Origin: Vibrionales bacterium SWAT-3
GTDB taxonomy: Bacteria > Pseudomonadota > Gammaproteobacteria > Enterobacterales > Vibrionaceae
Length of the DNA stretch: 64,000 bases
Assembly (NCBI GenBank): GCA_000169995.1
Contig: AAZW01000006.1
Coordinates: 62,001 to 126,000, forward strand
Direction of reading: 5' to 3'
Shown here: positions 26,203-35,629 of the stretch, in pieces
How positions within the stretch are numbered: position 1 is the stretch's first letter
How the letters are laid out: every line of letters begins with the position of its first letter
Translations under genes and position numbers: made by a program
The notes under the pieces: generated by a model
The model's input: only the letters and a program-made list of their open reading frames with translations
What the model was told of the DNA's origin: nothing
Databases searched by the model: none

Positions 26203-27436
26203 AAGGGCGCGAATATACTTTGTTAATCTGATGTAAAAAGAACTTTTTCCCTGTAATCTTTATTCCATGCGGCTTGGTTCATCTTTCTTGGTACAGACAA
26301 GTTACCCTCTGATTTTCTAAATAGGTTCTGCACAAAGCGACGACAACAAGCCATATTCAACGCTGAATCCCCAGCGTAAATTCGCTGCTCGTCTTCTTTG
26401 AAAATTACGTCCAACGCCCAGTGCTGCTGATTCTCAATATGCCAATGCTTTCTTGTTGCCTTTGAGGCTAACTCTAAAGATAAATGGTCTGTGCAAATAT
26501 AGTACGAGGTTTCATAACTTCCTTTCCCTTTGACACTCCTATCTCTTACCACTGCAACAATGCTTTTTACGAGACACCACTTCTGTCTGAGTGCTTCGCT
26601 GAAGGCTGCAGGAAGCACGTAAACCTCACGAACCTCTTTTCTACCATGCCCTTTCTCTTCCGTGATGTATGATTCCTGTTTATCTTCAGGCAAAGCCCAA
26701 TAGTCTTGGAATTGCACATCAATTTCTGCTAATAAACTTGGTTGATTCAGTTTAACTTGTACTAGGATATCTCCACCTTTATCAACTACTTTATTCAGTG
26801 TTTCAACCTGACAATGCAGGGCATCAGCAGTTAATAAACATCCTTTGATATCTAAAGCGTCTAGCATGTTTCTTATTGCTAGCAGCTCCATACCTTTGCC
26901 GTCACAAGGTTGGTGTGTGAGAGTCAAACCCTCGTCTACATCAAATGCCGAAACCATATAGAGGGGGTGCTGTTGTTTGCTTGCTTTTGCCCCTTTTAGA
27001 ACCTTCCCATCAACACTGATTATAGGCTGAGCATGCTTCTCTCTGTGCAAATTGACCCAGCCCACCATAGCTTCCAATAGCGTCTCTGGCACAACGGATC
27101 TCATGATCGCAGCTATATTATGTCGAGTGGGAAGACCATTTTCGTAGGGGAAATACTCACGTAACCACTCGATATTTCCTTCACCGAAATCCTTAATCTC
27201 TGTCCATTTATTTTGACCACAAATCATGGCTGTTATGACCACGAAAGCGACTTCCATAACAGGATAAACTTGATTGATGTGCGAACGGGTATCTTTCACT
27301 TTTTTAAGTTGCTCAATGATAATCATGTGCGAATTTCTCATGTTTTTTTACTTCATGATCAGATCGTGATTATCTAAAAAAGTTCCCTGTAAAATAAATC
27401 CATTATTTTCAATGGTTAAAGTTCGATCCCGCCCTT
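26203..27436 (-). mobile_element. ISAs1-family insertion sequence, copy 1 (1234 bp)
   Basis: Ends AAGGGCGCGAATATACTTTG and AAGGGCGGGATCGAACTTTA form imperfect inverted repeats. The 10-bp direct repeat TGTAGACTAT flanks it (26193-26202, 27437-27446), the target duplication size of ISAs1 elements. It interrupts the pilin gene and is in the same orientation as it. Two more nearly identical copies of the same length are at 58498 and 62148. Confidence 0.93.
26223..27341 (-). CDS. ISAs1-family transposase (copy 1)
   Basis: A 372-residue DDE transposase of the ISAs1/H-repeat type: N-terminal DDE_Tnp_1-associated domain (VKDTRSHINQVYPVMEVAF), then PIISVDGKVLKGA and CLLTADALHCQ with the first two catalytic Asp, and HWHIENQQHWALDVIFKED with the last acidic residue. 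Full length and intact. There is no good ribosome site; the ATG lies 7 bp after the stop of the frame that enters the element from the pilin gene, so coupling to host-gene translation is possible. Confidence 0.93.
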   Translation of the reverse strand: MRNSHMIIIEQLKKVKDTRSHINQVYPVMEVAFVVITAMICGQNKWTEIKDFGEGNIEWLREYFPYENGLPTRHNIAAIMRSVVPETLLEAMVGWVNLHREKHAQPIISVDGKVLKGAKASKQQHPLYMVSAFDVDEGLTLTHQPCDGKGMELLAIRNMLDALDIKGCLLTADALHCQVETLNKVVDKGGDILVQVKLNQPSLLAEIDVQFQDYWALPEDKQESYITEEKGHGRKEVREVYVLPAAFSEALRQKWCLVKSIVAVVRDRSVKGKGSYETSYYICTDHLSLELASKATRKHWHIENQQHWALDVIFKEDEQRIYAGDSALNMACCRRFVQNLFRKSEGNLSVPRKMNQAAWNKDYREKVLFTSD

Positions 27437-27962
27437 TGTAGACTATAAGGGTTGGGTTGAATTTCGGTCCATAGCTGAGCAACTGATAGTCATCAGTCTG
27501 CATCGCGTTTTTGATATTGTCTGAATCTAATGCAATATCGCCCCATCGAATCCATATATCTTGGTCCGGCAATTGCGCGAGCTTTTCATTCTCTAAACCT
27601 TCAATGGTTGCTTTGCCCATGACAATTTCATTGGTTGCGTTGAAGGCTCCAATGAACCCATCGAGAGTGGCTATGGTTGCGTCAGACTTGATGTTCAAAA
27701 AGCGCGGTGCTGCTGCCACAGCGATAATGCCTAAAACAGCGATTACGGCGACTAACTCGATTAATGTAAAGCCTTTGTTCTTCATAAATCCCCTAATGAT
27801 TAATGGGGTGATACTAACAACTAGGATTCGAGAGTAAATAAACCCTAGTCACTTATAAGCTTATGAAATGTAAGGCTAAGTTTACGGAGTGTGACAAGTG
27901 AGCCAATGCTTGGTTTTTGGCTCGCGGAATGGCTTTAAAATGAACTGATTGTCTAACTATTG

Positions 27963-27987
27963 AGATTTTATTGAACCAATAAAATCT
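27963..27987. other. Perfect 11-bp inverted repeat
   Basis: AGATTTTATTG, a 3-base loop, then CAATAAAATCT in the pilin upstream region. There is no T-tract, so it is a possible operator or RNA hairpin rather than a terminator. Confidence 0.4.
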
Positions 27988-28029
27988 TGTGTTGATATGA
28001 TTTAAAAACTCAAAACCCCAAAAATAACA

Positions 28030-28051
28030 AAGCCCGTTGGGCGACGGGCTT
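28030..28051 (-). terminator. Terminator of the 29-residue gene
   Basis: Stem AAGCCCGT / ACGGGCTT with a 6-base loop; read on the reverse strand it is followed by TGTTATTTTT. It begins 18 bp past the small ORF's stop, which supports transcription of that ORF. Confidence 0.6.
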
Positions 28052-28069
28052 GTTACTTTCTTCGCAAAA

Positions 28070-28159
28070 TTAGGTGAAGGACAGTGGGATTTTCCTTACC
28101 TTTTTGCTTGCTTTCTTACCTGATTTATTTGGTTTTCTTTTGCTTGAGTTTGGAATCAT
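28070..28159 (-). CDS. Very small basic protein (29 residues)
   Basis: ATG 28159 has the perfect ribosome site AGGAGG four bases upstream and opens a 29-codon frame, rich in Lys, Ser and Arg, ending at 28070. A terminator follows. The same frame is open further up to 28384, but the upstream part looks non-coding and has no ribosome site. The protein would be strongly basic, perhaps RNA- or ribosome-associated; no family is recognised. The ribosome site and terminator are the only support. Confidence 0.4.
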   Translation of the reverse strand: MIPNSSKRKPNKSGKKASKKVRKIPLSFT

Positions 28160-28512
28160 CGCACCTCCTAAATCATTTTTCTGAGCTTTACTTTTTTCAA
28201 CCGGTTGTGTTGCTTGGTGTTGCATTTTGTAGCTAACAGCGTGGGTGTTCACTGTATGGGTACTTATCAATGGAGAGATTAACAAGTACATTATATAAAG
28301 CATAAAGGGTGCCAAAACGTAAGTTATTGATTCTTCGTTGTCATGGCAAACGAAGTACAATCTGTTAGTCTTTTTGATTCTCAATTTGAGAAAAAGTGGT
28401 TTTGAATTGCTTAAATTAAGAACACTCTCTGCGGTTTCTGTTACTTAAGCATAGATACAGCTTTGCTTAACACGTAAACTGGGTCGTAATTCACATAGAC
28501 CAAGGACGTGCT

Positions 28513-29124
28513 ATGAACCTCAAGCTTGATACTCTCGCTCCCACTCAGATTTATCACCTGATGACACAAACCGTCGTTCCTCGTCCGATTGCGTGGGCAT
28601 TGACGGAATCTTCAGAACAAGAGTATAATCTAGCGCCTTTCTCTTATTTCACGCCTGTTTCCAGCAATCCGCCGCTACTGATGTTATCGGCCGGGAAGAA
28701 GCCATCGGGCGAAATCAAAGACACCACTCGTAATGCCCTTGAAACCGGTAAGTTGGTCATTCATATTGCGTCAGCCAGTTCTGCCGAGGTGATGACGGCG
28801 ACAGCAGCCACGCTCGCTCATGGTGACTCTGAAGTCACCGCGAATAATATTGAGCTGGTTGAGTTTGAAGGTTTTTCTTTACCTAGAGTGAAGGAGTGCG
28901 CTGTGGCTTTTGGTTGCACATTGTATGAAGTGAAAGAAGTCGGTGAAGTACCGCAAAGCCTTGTCTTCGCTCAAGTTGAACAGGTGTATATCTCTGAAGG
29001 TGTGATCGATAAAGAGAGCGAACGCTTGAAGATTGATGCACTAGCACTTGATCCTTTATCTCGACTAGGTGGAGGCGAATACGCCACCCTATCCAATGTG
29101 TTCTCAGTGACTCGTCCTAAGTAA
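28513..29124 (+). CDS. Flavin reductase-like domain protein (FMN-binding)
   Basis: A 203-residue protein of the flavin reductase-like / DIM6-NTAB family. The pattern PRPIAWALTESSEQEYNLAPF followed by SYFTPVSSNPPLLMLS and DTTRNALETGKLVIHI is characteristic; this split-barrel fold binds FMN. The ribosome site AAGGA precedes the ATG. It lies 72 bp before cobT on the same strand; dimethylbenzimidazole is made from FMN by BluB, but this protein is not BluB, so a role in B12 metabolism is only suggested by position. Confidence 0.85.
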   Translation: MNLKLDTLAPTQIYHLMTQTVVPRPIAWALTESSEQEYNLAPFSYFTPVSSNPPLLMLSAGKKPSGEIKDTTRNALETGKLVIHIASASSAEVMTATAATLAHGDSEVTANNIELVEFEGFSLPRVKECAVAFGCTLYEVKEVGEVPQSLVFAQVEQVYISEGVIDKESERLKIDALALDPLSRLGGGEYATLSNVFSVTRPK

Positions 29125-29196
29125 GCGTTATTCAATTGAGCTTCAACCGGATAATAACGCTAAACCCCATTCTGTAATCTAAGTAGCAATAATTTT

Positions 29197-30225
29197 ATGT
29201 TAGATACCAAATACTCACAGCAAATCCAACACCGTATTGATCAAAAAACTAAGCCGCTTGGGGCATTGGGTTTACTCGAAAAAGTTGCCTTTCAATTAGC
29301 ATTAATTCAGAGCCAAGGACAAGAGTCGGCGGTCGAAAATATCGAATTGAACAAGCCGAGCATCATTATATTCGCAGGTGATCATGGCATCGCTGACGAA
29401 GGTGTGAGTATTGCGCCAAGTGCTGTCACGCAGCAGATGGTATTGAACTTCTTAAACGGCGGTGCTGCGATTAACTGTTTTTGTGCTGTGAACAATATCG
29501 ACATTACGGTAGTCGACACGGGCATCCTATTGCCAGTTGAAGCTGATTCTTCAATGCTAGTGTCACAACGTTTGGGCACACGAACCAATAACTTTGCCAA
29601 CGAAGCAGCAATGAGTTTAGAAACGGTAGAACGTGGTATTGAACTGGGCGCGGAGCTTGTATCTAGAACCATTTCGAATGGCACGAACATTGTCATGCTC
29701 GGTGAGATGGGTATCGGCAACACCAGCAGCGCGTCAGCGATTTTAAGCGCACTAGCAAAGCGAACTGCGGCAGAGTGTGTGGGTTTAGGTACAGGCATTA
29801 ATCACGAACAACTTGCACGTAAATTGGCGCTTGTTGAACAAGGTGTTGCGCGCTGTAAAGGACTCGATCCGAAATCGGTTTTGGCTCAAGTCGGTGGTTA
29901 CGAGATCGTGCAAATGGTCGGTGGTTTCCTTGGTGCTTACCACAACAGAACACCAGTATTAGTCGATGGTTTTATCGTGTCAGTCGCTGCGTATGTCGCG
30001 ACCTTAATTGAGCCGAATTGCCGTGACTACATGATCTTCGCACATCGCTCTGAAGAGTCAGGGCATAAAATCCTACTACAACTGCTCGACGCTGAACCGT
30101 TACTTGACCTTGGCTTGAGATTAGGCGAGGGCACGGGCGCAGCTTTAGCTATGCCAATCATCCGAGCGGCGGCTGAGTTTTACAACAATATGGCGAGTTT
30201 TGAGAGCGCTGGAGTCACGGTTTAA
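29197..30225 (+). CDS. cobT: Nicotinate-nucleotide--dimethylbenzimidazole phosphoribosyltransferase
   Basis: 342 residues, the normal CobT length. It makes alpha-ribazole phosphate from dimethylbenzimidazole and nicotinate mononucleotide, the lower ligand of B12. Visible family motifs: [14 protein letters not shown] near the N-terminus, the loop [14 protein letters not shown], and [12 protein letters not shown] holding the catalytic Glu near the C-terminus. Its stop overlaps the cobS start by one base. With cobS, cobU and cobC it forms the nucleotide-loop assembly operon used for cobinamide salvage; no corrin-ring genes are present here. Confidence 0.95.
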   Translation: MLDTKYSQQIQHRIDQKTKPLGALGLLEKVAFQLALIQSQGQESAVENIELNKPSIIIFAGDHGIADEGVSIAPSAVTQQMVLNFLNGGAAINCFCAVNNIDITVVDTGILLPVEADSSMLVSQRLGTRTNNFANEAAMSLETVERGIELGAELVSRTISNGTNIVMLGEMGIGNTSSASAILSALAKRTAAECVGLGTGINHEQLARKLALVEQGVARCKGLDPKSVLAQVGGYEIVQMVGGFLGAYHNRTPVLVDGFIVSVAAYVATLIEPNCRDYMIFAHRSEESGHKILLQLLDAEPLLDLGLRLGEGTGAALAMPIIRAAAEFYNNMASFESAGVTV

Positions 30226-31031
30226 TGAGTGATACGCCACAAAGATCGTTAAAAGATCGCGCTACTTATCAATGGGAGCTTTTTTCGTTGGCTATGGGCT
30301 TCTTTTCCCGTTTGCCAATGCCAAAGAGTACGCCCTATTCAGAAGAGCGCATGAATCGTTCTGGTCGTTACTTCTCAACGGTCGGTTTGTTGCTTGGCGC
30401 CTTGTGCGGCGGTTTGTTCCTGTTGCTTGATACTGTGTTACCAAGCTCGATTGCCATCTTTTTGATGATGAGTTTTAGTTTGATGCTCACCGGTGCTTTC
30501 CATGAAGATGGCTTAACTGACATGGCGGATGGTATTGGTGGTGGCATGACATTGGAACGTCGCTTAACCATCATGAAAGACAGCCGAATTGGTACATACG
30601 GTGCGTCTGCGCTGATCATGGCGTTGCTTGGTAAGTGGGCTCTGCTCAATGAACTCGTAAGTATGACTGGATTGTTTATGGTCATCGTGACGAGTTACAC
30701 CTTTAGCCGTGCGATTGCTGCATCCCTTATTTATGACATGCCTTACGTCAGCGATTTAGACACAAGCAAGAGTAAGCCTTTAGCCAACAAACAAACCAAG
30801 GGTGAACTTGTCTTCCTTATGTTAGTTGGTCTGTTACCAAGCTTGTGGTTTGGGTTAGCGTTTACGTGTGTTTTAGCTGTGATTGCTTACCTGTTTAGAG
30901 TGGGCTTCAAAAAGTGGTTAATCGTAAGAATTGGTGGCTTTACTGGTGACTGTTTGGGCGCGGCTCAACAGTTGATGGAACTGCTGATTTACGTTGTGTT
31001 TACCGCTGCGTTTTATAACGGCTTTATGTAA
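30225..31031 (+). CDS. cobS: Adenosylcobinamide-GDP ribazoletransferase (cobalamin synthase)
   Basis: 268 residues, a polytopic inner-membrane enzyme joining adenosylcobinamide-GDP and alpha-ribazole (phosphate). The conserved acidic motif HEDGLTDMADGIGGG is present at about residues 89-103, followed by MKDSRIGTYGA. Several hydrophobic helices follow. The ATG overlaps the cobT stop (TAATG), so the two are translationally coupled. Confidence 0.95.
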   Translation: MSDTPQRSLKDRATYQWELFSLAMGFFSRLPMPKSTPYSEERMNRSGRYFSTVGLLLGALCGGLFLLLDTVLPSSIAIFLMMSFSLMLTGAFHEDGLTDMADGIGGGMTLERRLTIMKDSRIGTYGASALIMALLGKWALLNELVSMTGLFMVIVTSYTFSRAIAASLIYDMPYVSDLDTSKSKPLANKQTKGELVFLMLVGLLPSLWFGLAFTCVLAVIAYLFRVGFKKWLIVRIGGFTGDCLGAAQQLMELLIYVVFTAAFYNGFM

Positions 31032-31057
31032 CTCATTCAGGATTTTAGAGGCAACAC

Positions 31058-31651
31058 ATGACAACGAATAATCAAGCGTATCAGAGTCATCGACATCTTG
31101 TTTTAGGTGGCGCGCGCTCAGGTAAGTCGAGTTTTGCAGAACAACAAGCATTATGTGCAATTGAAGCATGTTCAAATGGGCGTTTGCATTACATTGCGAC
31201 TGCGACCTATTTAGACGATGAAATGCGCGAGCGAATCGCTCATCATCAAGATCGTCGTGGTAAAGAGTGGATTGAGCATGAAGTACCCGTCGAATTAGCC
31301 GAAAAATTGCAGTCTTTTGAGAAAGAAGATGTGGTGCTGATTGACTGCCTAACATTGTGGTTGAACAGCATCATCTTTGAACTGGGTGACGACGCAACCA
31401 ATAAACAGGTTGAAGCCATGGTTGAAGCATTGGTCAAAAGCGTCGAGCAAAGCCAAGCGCAAATTATCATGGTCTCTAACGAAGTGGGTTTAGGTGTTGT
31501 TCCTCTGGGTAAAGTGTCGCGCTTATTTGTAGACAATGCTGGGAGAATGAACCAAGCGCTCGCTCAAGTTGTCGAACGAGTTACGTTGATAGCCGCGGGA
31601 TTACCGTTGAATTTAAAACCCTCAAATCATTCGTTTGATGCTCAAGGCTAG
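31058..31651 (+). CDS. cobU: Adenosylcobinamide kinase / guanylyltransferase
   Basis: 197 residues. The P-loop GGARSGKSSFAE is at the N-terminus, and VLIDCLTLWLNS and VSNEVGLGVVP are the usual CobU blocks. The enzyme phosphorylates cobinamide and adds GMP, giving the substrate of CobS. It lies 26 bp after cobS with the ribosome site AGAGG. Confidence 0.95.
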   Translation: MTTNNQAYQSHRHLVLGGARSGKSSFAEQQALCAIEACSNGRLHYIATATYLDDEMRERIAHHQDRRGKEWIEHEVPVELAEKLQSFEKEDVVLIDCLTLWLNSIIFELGDDATNKQVEAMVEALVKSVEQSQAQIIMVSNEVGLGVVPLGKVSRLFVDNAGRMNQALAQVVERVTLIAAGLPLNLKPSNHSFDAQG

Positions 31652-31660
31652 GTCTCATAC

Positions 31661-32278
31661 ATGGTCAATGGAACAACCAAAAATATCTATTTGCTAAGGC
31701 ACGGCAAGGTTGAAGGGAAAGCTGCACTAAACGGTGTATCTGACGTGTTAGTCAATCCAGAACTTCAACAGCAAATATGTGACGCCTTGGCGCAACACGG
31801 TGTGGCTTGTGATGGTGTGATTACCTCGCCATTAAGGCGCTGCAGCGACCTAGCAAATTTATATGCAGAGCGCATGTCGGTGCCTTTGTCGATTGCACCA
31901 GAATTTCAAGAAATGAACTTTGGTGAGGTGGACGGCATCGCGTTTGATGAGCTTGAAGATAAGTGGGCGATGCTAGACACCTTTTGGCAAGACCCGGCAA
32001 ATCATCAACTGACTGGAGCCGAAAGTTTACAGAGCTTCCACGACAGAGTAACTCAAGCTTGGTCGCAACTTTTGAATAACTCAAGTGACAATCTATTGAT
32101 GGTTACTCATGGTGGCGTAATTCGAATGCTATTGGCGCATTGCCTTGATATTGATTGGAAAAATCCGAGCTTGTACTCGAAGCTATCGATCGAGAATGCC
32201 TCGATAACCCATATTCAAGTCACTCAGTTTGCGCAGAGCTTTATCAGCGTCAAAGCGATAGGCCTGCCTGTTCTCTGA
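31661..32278 (+). CDS. cobC: Alpha-ribazole phosphatase-like histidine phosphatase
   Basis: 205 residues of the phosphoglycerate-mutase-like histidine phosphatase family. The catalytic RHG motif is in IYLLRHGKVEG, with TSPLRRCSDLA, the acid block FQEMNFGEVDG and the second histidine in MVTHGGVIRMLL. In this operon it most likely removes the phosphate from alpha-ribazole phosphate (or from the final cobalamin phosphate). It begins 9 bp after cobU. Confidence 0.88.
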   Translation: MVNGTTKNIYLLRHGKVEGKAALNGVSDVLVNPELQQQICDALAQHGVACDGVITSPLRRCSDLANLYAERMSVPLSIAPEFQEMNFGEVDGIAFDELEDKWAMLDTFWQDPANHQLTGAESLQSFHDRVTQAWSQLLNNSSDNLLMVTHGGVIRMLLAHCLDIDWKNPSLYSKLSIENASITHIQVTQFAQSFISVKAIGLPVL

Positions 32279-32403
32279 GTGTCCAAAAACACAGTTTAAG
32301 AATTAACAATCTTAGAAGTATTAAAAGTAATTAGAAGTATAAAGCGGCGTTAACAGTCGCTATACCAGATTGGTATTACTACCTACGTGAAAGGAATTTA
32401 GTC

Positions 32404-34200
32404 ATGACAACACCGAGTTGGGATCTAAGCATTGCTTATCGTGATCTTGATGATGCAAAAATTGAGCAGGACATTGAACTCATTCAACAGTGTATCGAAC
32501 TCTTGTACCTGCATGTTGAAAAGCGTCACATCATTCTGGCAATGCAAAACGCAATCCAGACCTCAGAAGCGGCAGGCACGCTACTGAGCACAATTAACAC
32601 CTTTGCTAACTGTCACGCTTCAGTAGACGCGACCCACACAGAAGCGAAAGCGTTGCTTGGCCGTGTTGCAAAGCTTAACTCTGAAATGTCTCAAGCGTTT
32701 AGCCCTTATGAAGATACGCTGATTCATGCTGAACCCGAGTTTATTGATGCGGTTTTAGAACACGAGAGTGCAGATGTTGCAGGCCAACGCTTTGCGATTG
32801 AAAGCTCACGTAAGTTATCAAGTAGCCGTCTCAGTGTTGCTGAAGAGCAGCTTTTAGCAGCGATGAAAGTGGATGGCCGTGATGCGTGGGGTCGTTTATA
32901 CGACAATTTAACTGGCTCTTTGAAACTATCCCTAAAACTGGACGGTGAAGAAGAAGTTCTCGGTTTTTCGCAAGCGGCGAGTTTGTTGTACGGCAGCGAA
33001 TTCGACAAACAAGAGCCTGCATGGCGCGCGGTTCAAGGCGCAATGAAGACACACCAAGAGTCATTTGCTTCGATTCTAAATGCGCTTGCAGGTTGGCGCC
33101 TGACTGAAAACAAAAAGCGCTCGAAAATCGCAGATGTACATTTCTTAGATCCAAGCTTGCACGGCAGCCGAATTGTGCCTGAAACGCTAGACACTATGAT
33201 GTCTGTCGCTAAAGCGAATCGGGAGGTGGGTCAGAAAGCGGGGCTGCTAATGGCAAAAGTTCACGGCTTAGATGAGTTGAAGCCTTGGAACCAATTAGCT
33301 GCAATGCCGCCATTGGGTGACGCTGAATCTAAGGTTTATCTTTTTGATGAAGCGATTGAGGTGATTAAAACTGCTTTTGCTGAAGTGAATCCAGAGATGG
33401 CTGATTTTGTCGCTTTAATGGTCGAGAATGGTTGGATTGATGCCGCGCCATCAGCCAACAAACGCTTAGGCGCGTACTGCACAAAGTTTGCTGCGACACG
33501 CACACCGCTAGTATTTATGACATGGAGTGGCAGCCGCTCTGATTTAATGACACTGGCACACGAGCTTGGTCATGCGTTCCACAACTGGGTAATGAAAGAT
33601 ATGCCGTTGTGTAAGACACGTTACCCAATGACGCTTGCTGAAACCGCCTCAATCTTTGCTGAAAACATCGTGCGAGATTACTTACTTAAACAAGCAAAAA
33701 CTCGTAATGAGAAACTTGAGATGTTGTGGGAGGAATTATCAACTGCCTTAGTTCTGATGATTAATACTCCAGTGCGTTTTGAGTTCGAAAAAGCGTTCTA
33801 TGAGCAGCGTGAAAAAGGTGAACTGACGGCTCAACAACTGTGTGACCTGATGGAGAGCACTTGGAAAGAGTGGTACGGCGATGCAATGACTGAGGCCGAC
33901 CCTTACTTCTGGGCGAGTAAATTACACTTCAGTATTTCTCAGGTGAGTTTCTACAACTACCCATACTTGTTCGGTTATCTGTTCAGCAAAGGTGTTTATG
34001 CGCAACGTGATGCGAAGGGCGAACAGTTCTATAGCGACTATGTGTCTTTGTTGCGAGATACGGGCAGCATGATGGCGGAAGAAGTGGTTCAAAAACATCT
34101 TGGAATGGACCTGACTAAAGCCGATTTTTGGCAACAAAGCATCGACATGGTCAAAGTTCAGATCGATGAATTTGAAAGATTGCTCGATCAGGAAGATTAA
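32404..34200 (+). CDS. pepF: M3 family oligoendopeptidase F
   Basis: 598 residues, a cytoplasmic zinc peptidase of the M3B type that breaks down oligopeptides. The zinc motif is in LMTLAHELGHAFHNWV (HExGH), with the third ligand Glu in MTLAETASIFAENIV. It is preceded by the ribosome site AAGGA, 125 bp after cobC, and is probably its own unit. No signal peptide. Confidence 0.9.
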   Translation: MTTPSWDLSIAYRDLDDAKIEQDIELIQQCIELLYLHVEKRHIILAMQNAIQTSEAAGTLLSTINTFANCHASVDATHTEAKALLGRVAKLNSEMSQAFSPYEDTLIHAEPEFIDAVLEHESADVAGQRFAIESSRKLSSSRLSVAEEQLLAAMKVDGRDAWGRLYDNLTGSLKLSLKLDGEEEVLGFSQAASLLYGSEFDKQEPAWRAVQGAMKTHQESFASILNALAGWRLTENKKRSKIADVHFLDPSLHGSRIVPETLDTMMSVAKANREVGQKAGLLMAKVHGLDELKPWNQLAAMPPLGDAESKVYLFDEAIEVIKTAFAEVNPEMADFVALMVENGWIDAAPSANKRLGAYCTKFAATRTPLVFMTWSGSRSDLMTLAHELGHAFHNWVMKDMPLCKTRYPMTLAETASIFAENIVRDYLLKQAKTRNEKLEMLWEELSTALVLMINTPVRFEFEKAFYEQREKGELTAQQLCDLMESTWKEWYGDAMTEADPYFWASKLHFSISQVSFYNYPYLFGYLFSKGVYAQRDAKGEQFYSDYVSLLRDTGSMMAEEVVQKHLGMDLTKADFWQQSIDMVKVQIDEFERLLDQED

Positions 34201-34466
34201 TTGATCTCAATCTGTTCATAGCAGGTAAGAGCTGTGTTAGCTTACGTGGCTCTTATCTTGCTGAAAGAACTTGATACAACCAAAAGTTGCTTTAAATAGA
34301 GAAAGTTATTTGGCACAGGCCTCGGTTTGTTAATAAGCAGGAAATATAAAATATATGGGTAGTATTTGTGAGTGATAACGGAGTTTCTATTGATAAGTGC
34401 GATCCTAGCAACACAATTTCTATGTACAATTTATTAACATACGGCCGTGCAATTAAGGAGTAACGC

Positions 34467-35495
34467 ATGACGAAGACCCTCTTTCGCCAATCATTTCTTT
34501 TTGACAGCCTAGATCTTGAGCAAGAAGTGTTTGCAGGACAGACCGTACTGAGTAACGGTGTTCAAATTAAGCTTCATCAACGTGGCGTGTTGGAAGTGAT
34601 TCCCGCTGATTACAGTTCTGAAACCAAGAACATTATCTTTTCAAGCGGTGTACACGGCGACGAAACCTCACCAATGGAGCTGATTGATAAGCTCGTTGAG
34701 GATATTGAAACAGGCTTTCAGGCAGTGAACGCTAGATGCTTGTTTATCATAGCTCACCCAGAAGCAACCAACGCGCATACCCGTTTTCTTGATGTGAATA
34801 TGAACCGTCTGTTTGATGAAAAGCAGTACGAGAGCAATCGAGAAGTGGATATCGCCCAGAACTTAAAGTATCTGGTGACAGAGTTTTATAAAGAAACCAA
34901 GCCAGAAACACGCTGGCACTTAGATTTGCACTGTGCGATCCGTTTATCTAAGCATTATTCATTTGCAGTGAGCCCTAAGGTTCGCCACGAAGTACGTAGC
35001 AAAGAGTTATTCGACTTCATCAACAGTGCTCACGTTGAAGCCGTGTTGCTGTCGAATGCACCTACCAGCACGTTCAGCTGGTACAGCGCTGAAAACTTCG
35101 GTGCGCAGGCTCTGACAATGGAACTCGGGCAGGTCGCGAGAATTGGTGAAAACCAACTTGATAAGCTAACTGCTTTTGATTTAGCAATGCGTAATTTAAT
35201 CGCGGAAGTAGAGCCAGAGCATCTACCCAAGCCAACCATTACTTATCGTGTGAGCCGCACCATTGTTCGTTTACATGATGATTTCGATTTCATGTTCTCA
35301 GATTCTGTAGAGAACTTTACTGCCTTTAAGCACGGTGAAGTCTTTGGTCATGATGGTGACAAACCATTGATGGCAAAGAACGAAAACGAAGCGGTGGTGT
35401 TCCCTAATCGTAATGTTGCTATCGGTCAACGAGCAGCATTAATGGTGTGTGAAGTGGAAACGCGATTCGACCACGGGCAGTTGGTTTACGATTAA
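34467..35495 (+). CDS. astE: Succinylglutamate desuccinylase
   Basis: 342 residues of the AstE/AspA zinc-peptidase-like family. Zinc ligands are visible in SSGVHGDETSPMELI (His and Glu) and the third His in WHLDLHCAIRLSKHY; the catalytic Glu is in ALTMELGQVA. It performs the last step of arginine succinyltransferase catabolism, releasing succinate and glutamate. The other ast genes are not in this window, as is common in Vibrio. The ribosome site AAGGAG is strong. A terminator follows at 35548. Confidence 0.92.
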   Translation: MTKTLFRQSFLFDSLDLEQEVFAGQTVLSNGVQIKLHQRGVLEVIPADYSSETKNIIFSSGVHGDETSPMELIDKLVEDIETGFQAVNARCLFIIAHPEATNAHTRFLDVNMNRLFDEKQYESNREVDIAQNLKYLVTEFYKETKPETRWHLDLHCAIRLSKHYSFAVSPKVRHEVRSKELFDFINSAHVEAVLLSNAPTSTFSWYSAENFGAQALTMELGQVARIGENQLDKLTAFDLAMRNLIAEVEPEHLPKPTITYRVSRTIVRLHDDFDFMFSDSVENFTAFKHGEVFGHDGDKPLMAKNENEAVVFPNRNVAIGQRAALMVCEVETRFDHGQLVYD

Positions 35496-35547
35496 TCAGT
35501 AGAAGCGATGACAGTTCGTTGAATAACCGCTCAACTGGTTGAAATAT

Positions 35548-35575
35548 CAAGGTTCACATTACGGTGTGAACCTTG
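35548..35575 (+). terminator. Terminator after astE
   Basis: Perfect stem CAAGGTTCACA / TGTGAACCTTG with a 6-base loop, followed by AGTTTATTT. Confidence 0.7.
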
Positions 35576-35629
35576 AGTTTATTTGGGGATACAGGTAAGG
35601 TTACGCGAACAATTTCAAAGTAGCTTGAT

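Larger units (their letters stand above)
26056..27785 (-). pseudogene. Type IV pilin-like gene split by an ISAs1 element
   Basis: The 5' part encodes a prepilin: short leader MKNKG, then FTLIELVAVIAVLGIIAVAA, the class III-type methylated N-terminus of type IV and MSHA-like pilins, then a globular domain. The ISAs1 element (26203-27436) sits after codon 116. Removing it and one 10-bp target duplication restores the frame exactly: ...NPTLIVYTGRERQ continues with 40 more residues ending NKFYDGC and TAA, 161 residues in all. As it stands the frame runs 29 codons into the element and ends ...DLIMK, a 145-residue chimera without the native C-terminal part. It could still be made but is unlikely to assemble. 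Confidence 0.92.

Noticed and set aside
28160..28384. Upstream part of a 104-residue reverse ORF
   Set aside because: No ribosome site, mixed composition; only the last 29 codons have translation signals.
34222..34262. Hairpin GTAAGAGC / GCTCTTAT after pepF as a terminator
   Set aside because: Long loop and no T-tract; too weak to call.
28385..35629. Cobalamin riboswitch before cobT or btuC
   Set aside because: The gaps before these genes are short and no B12-box-like core could be recognised.
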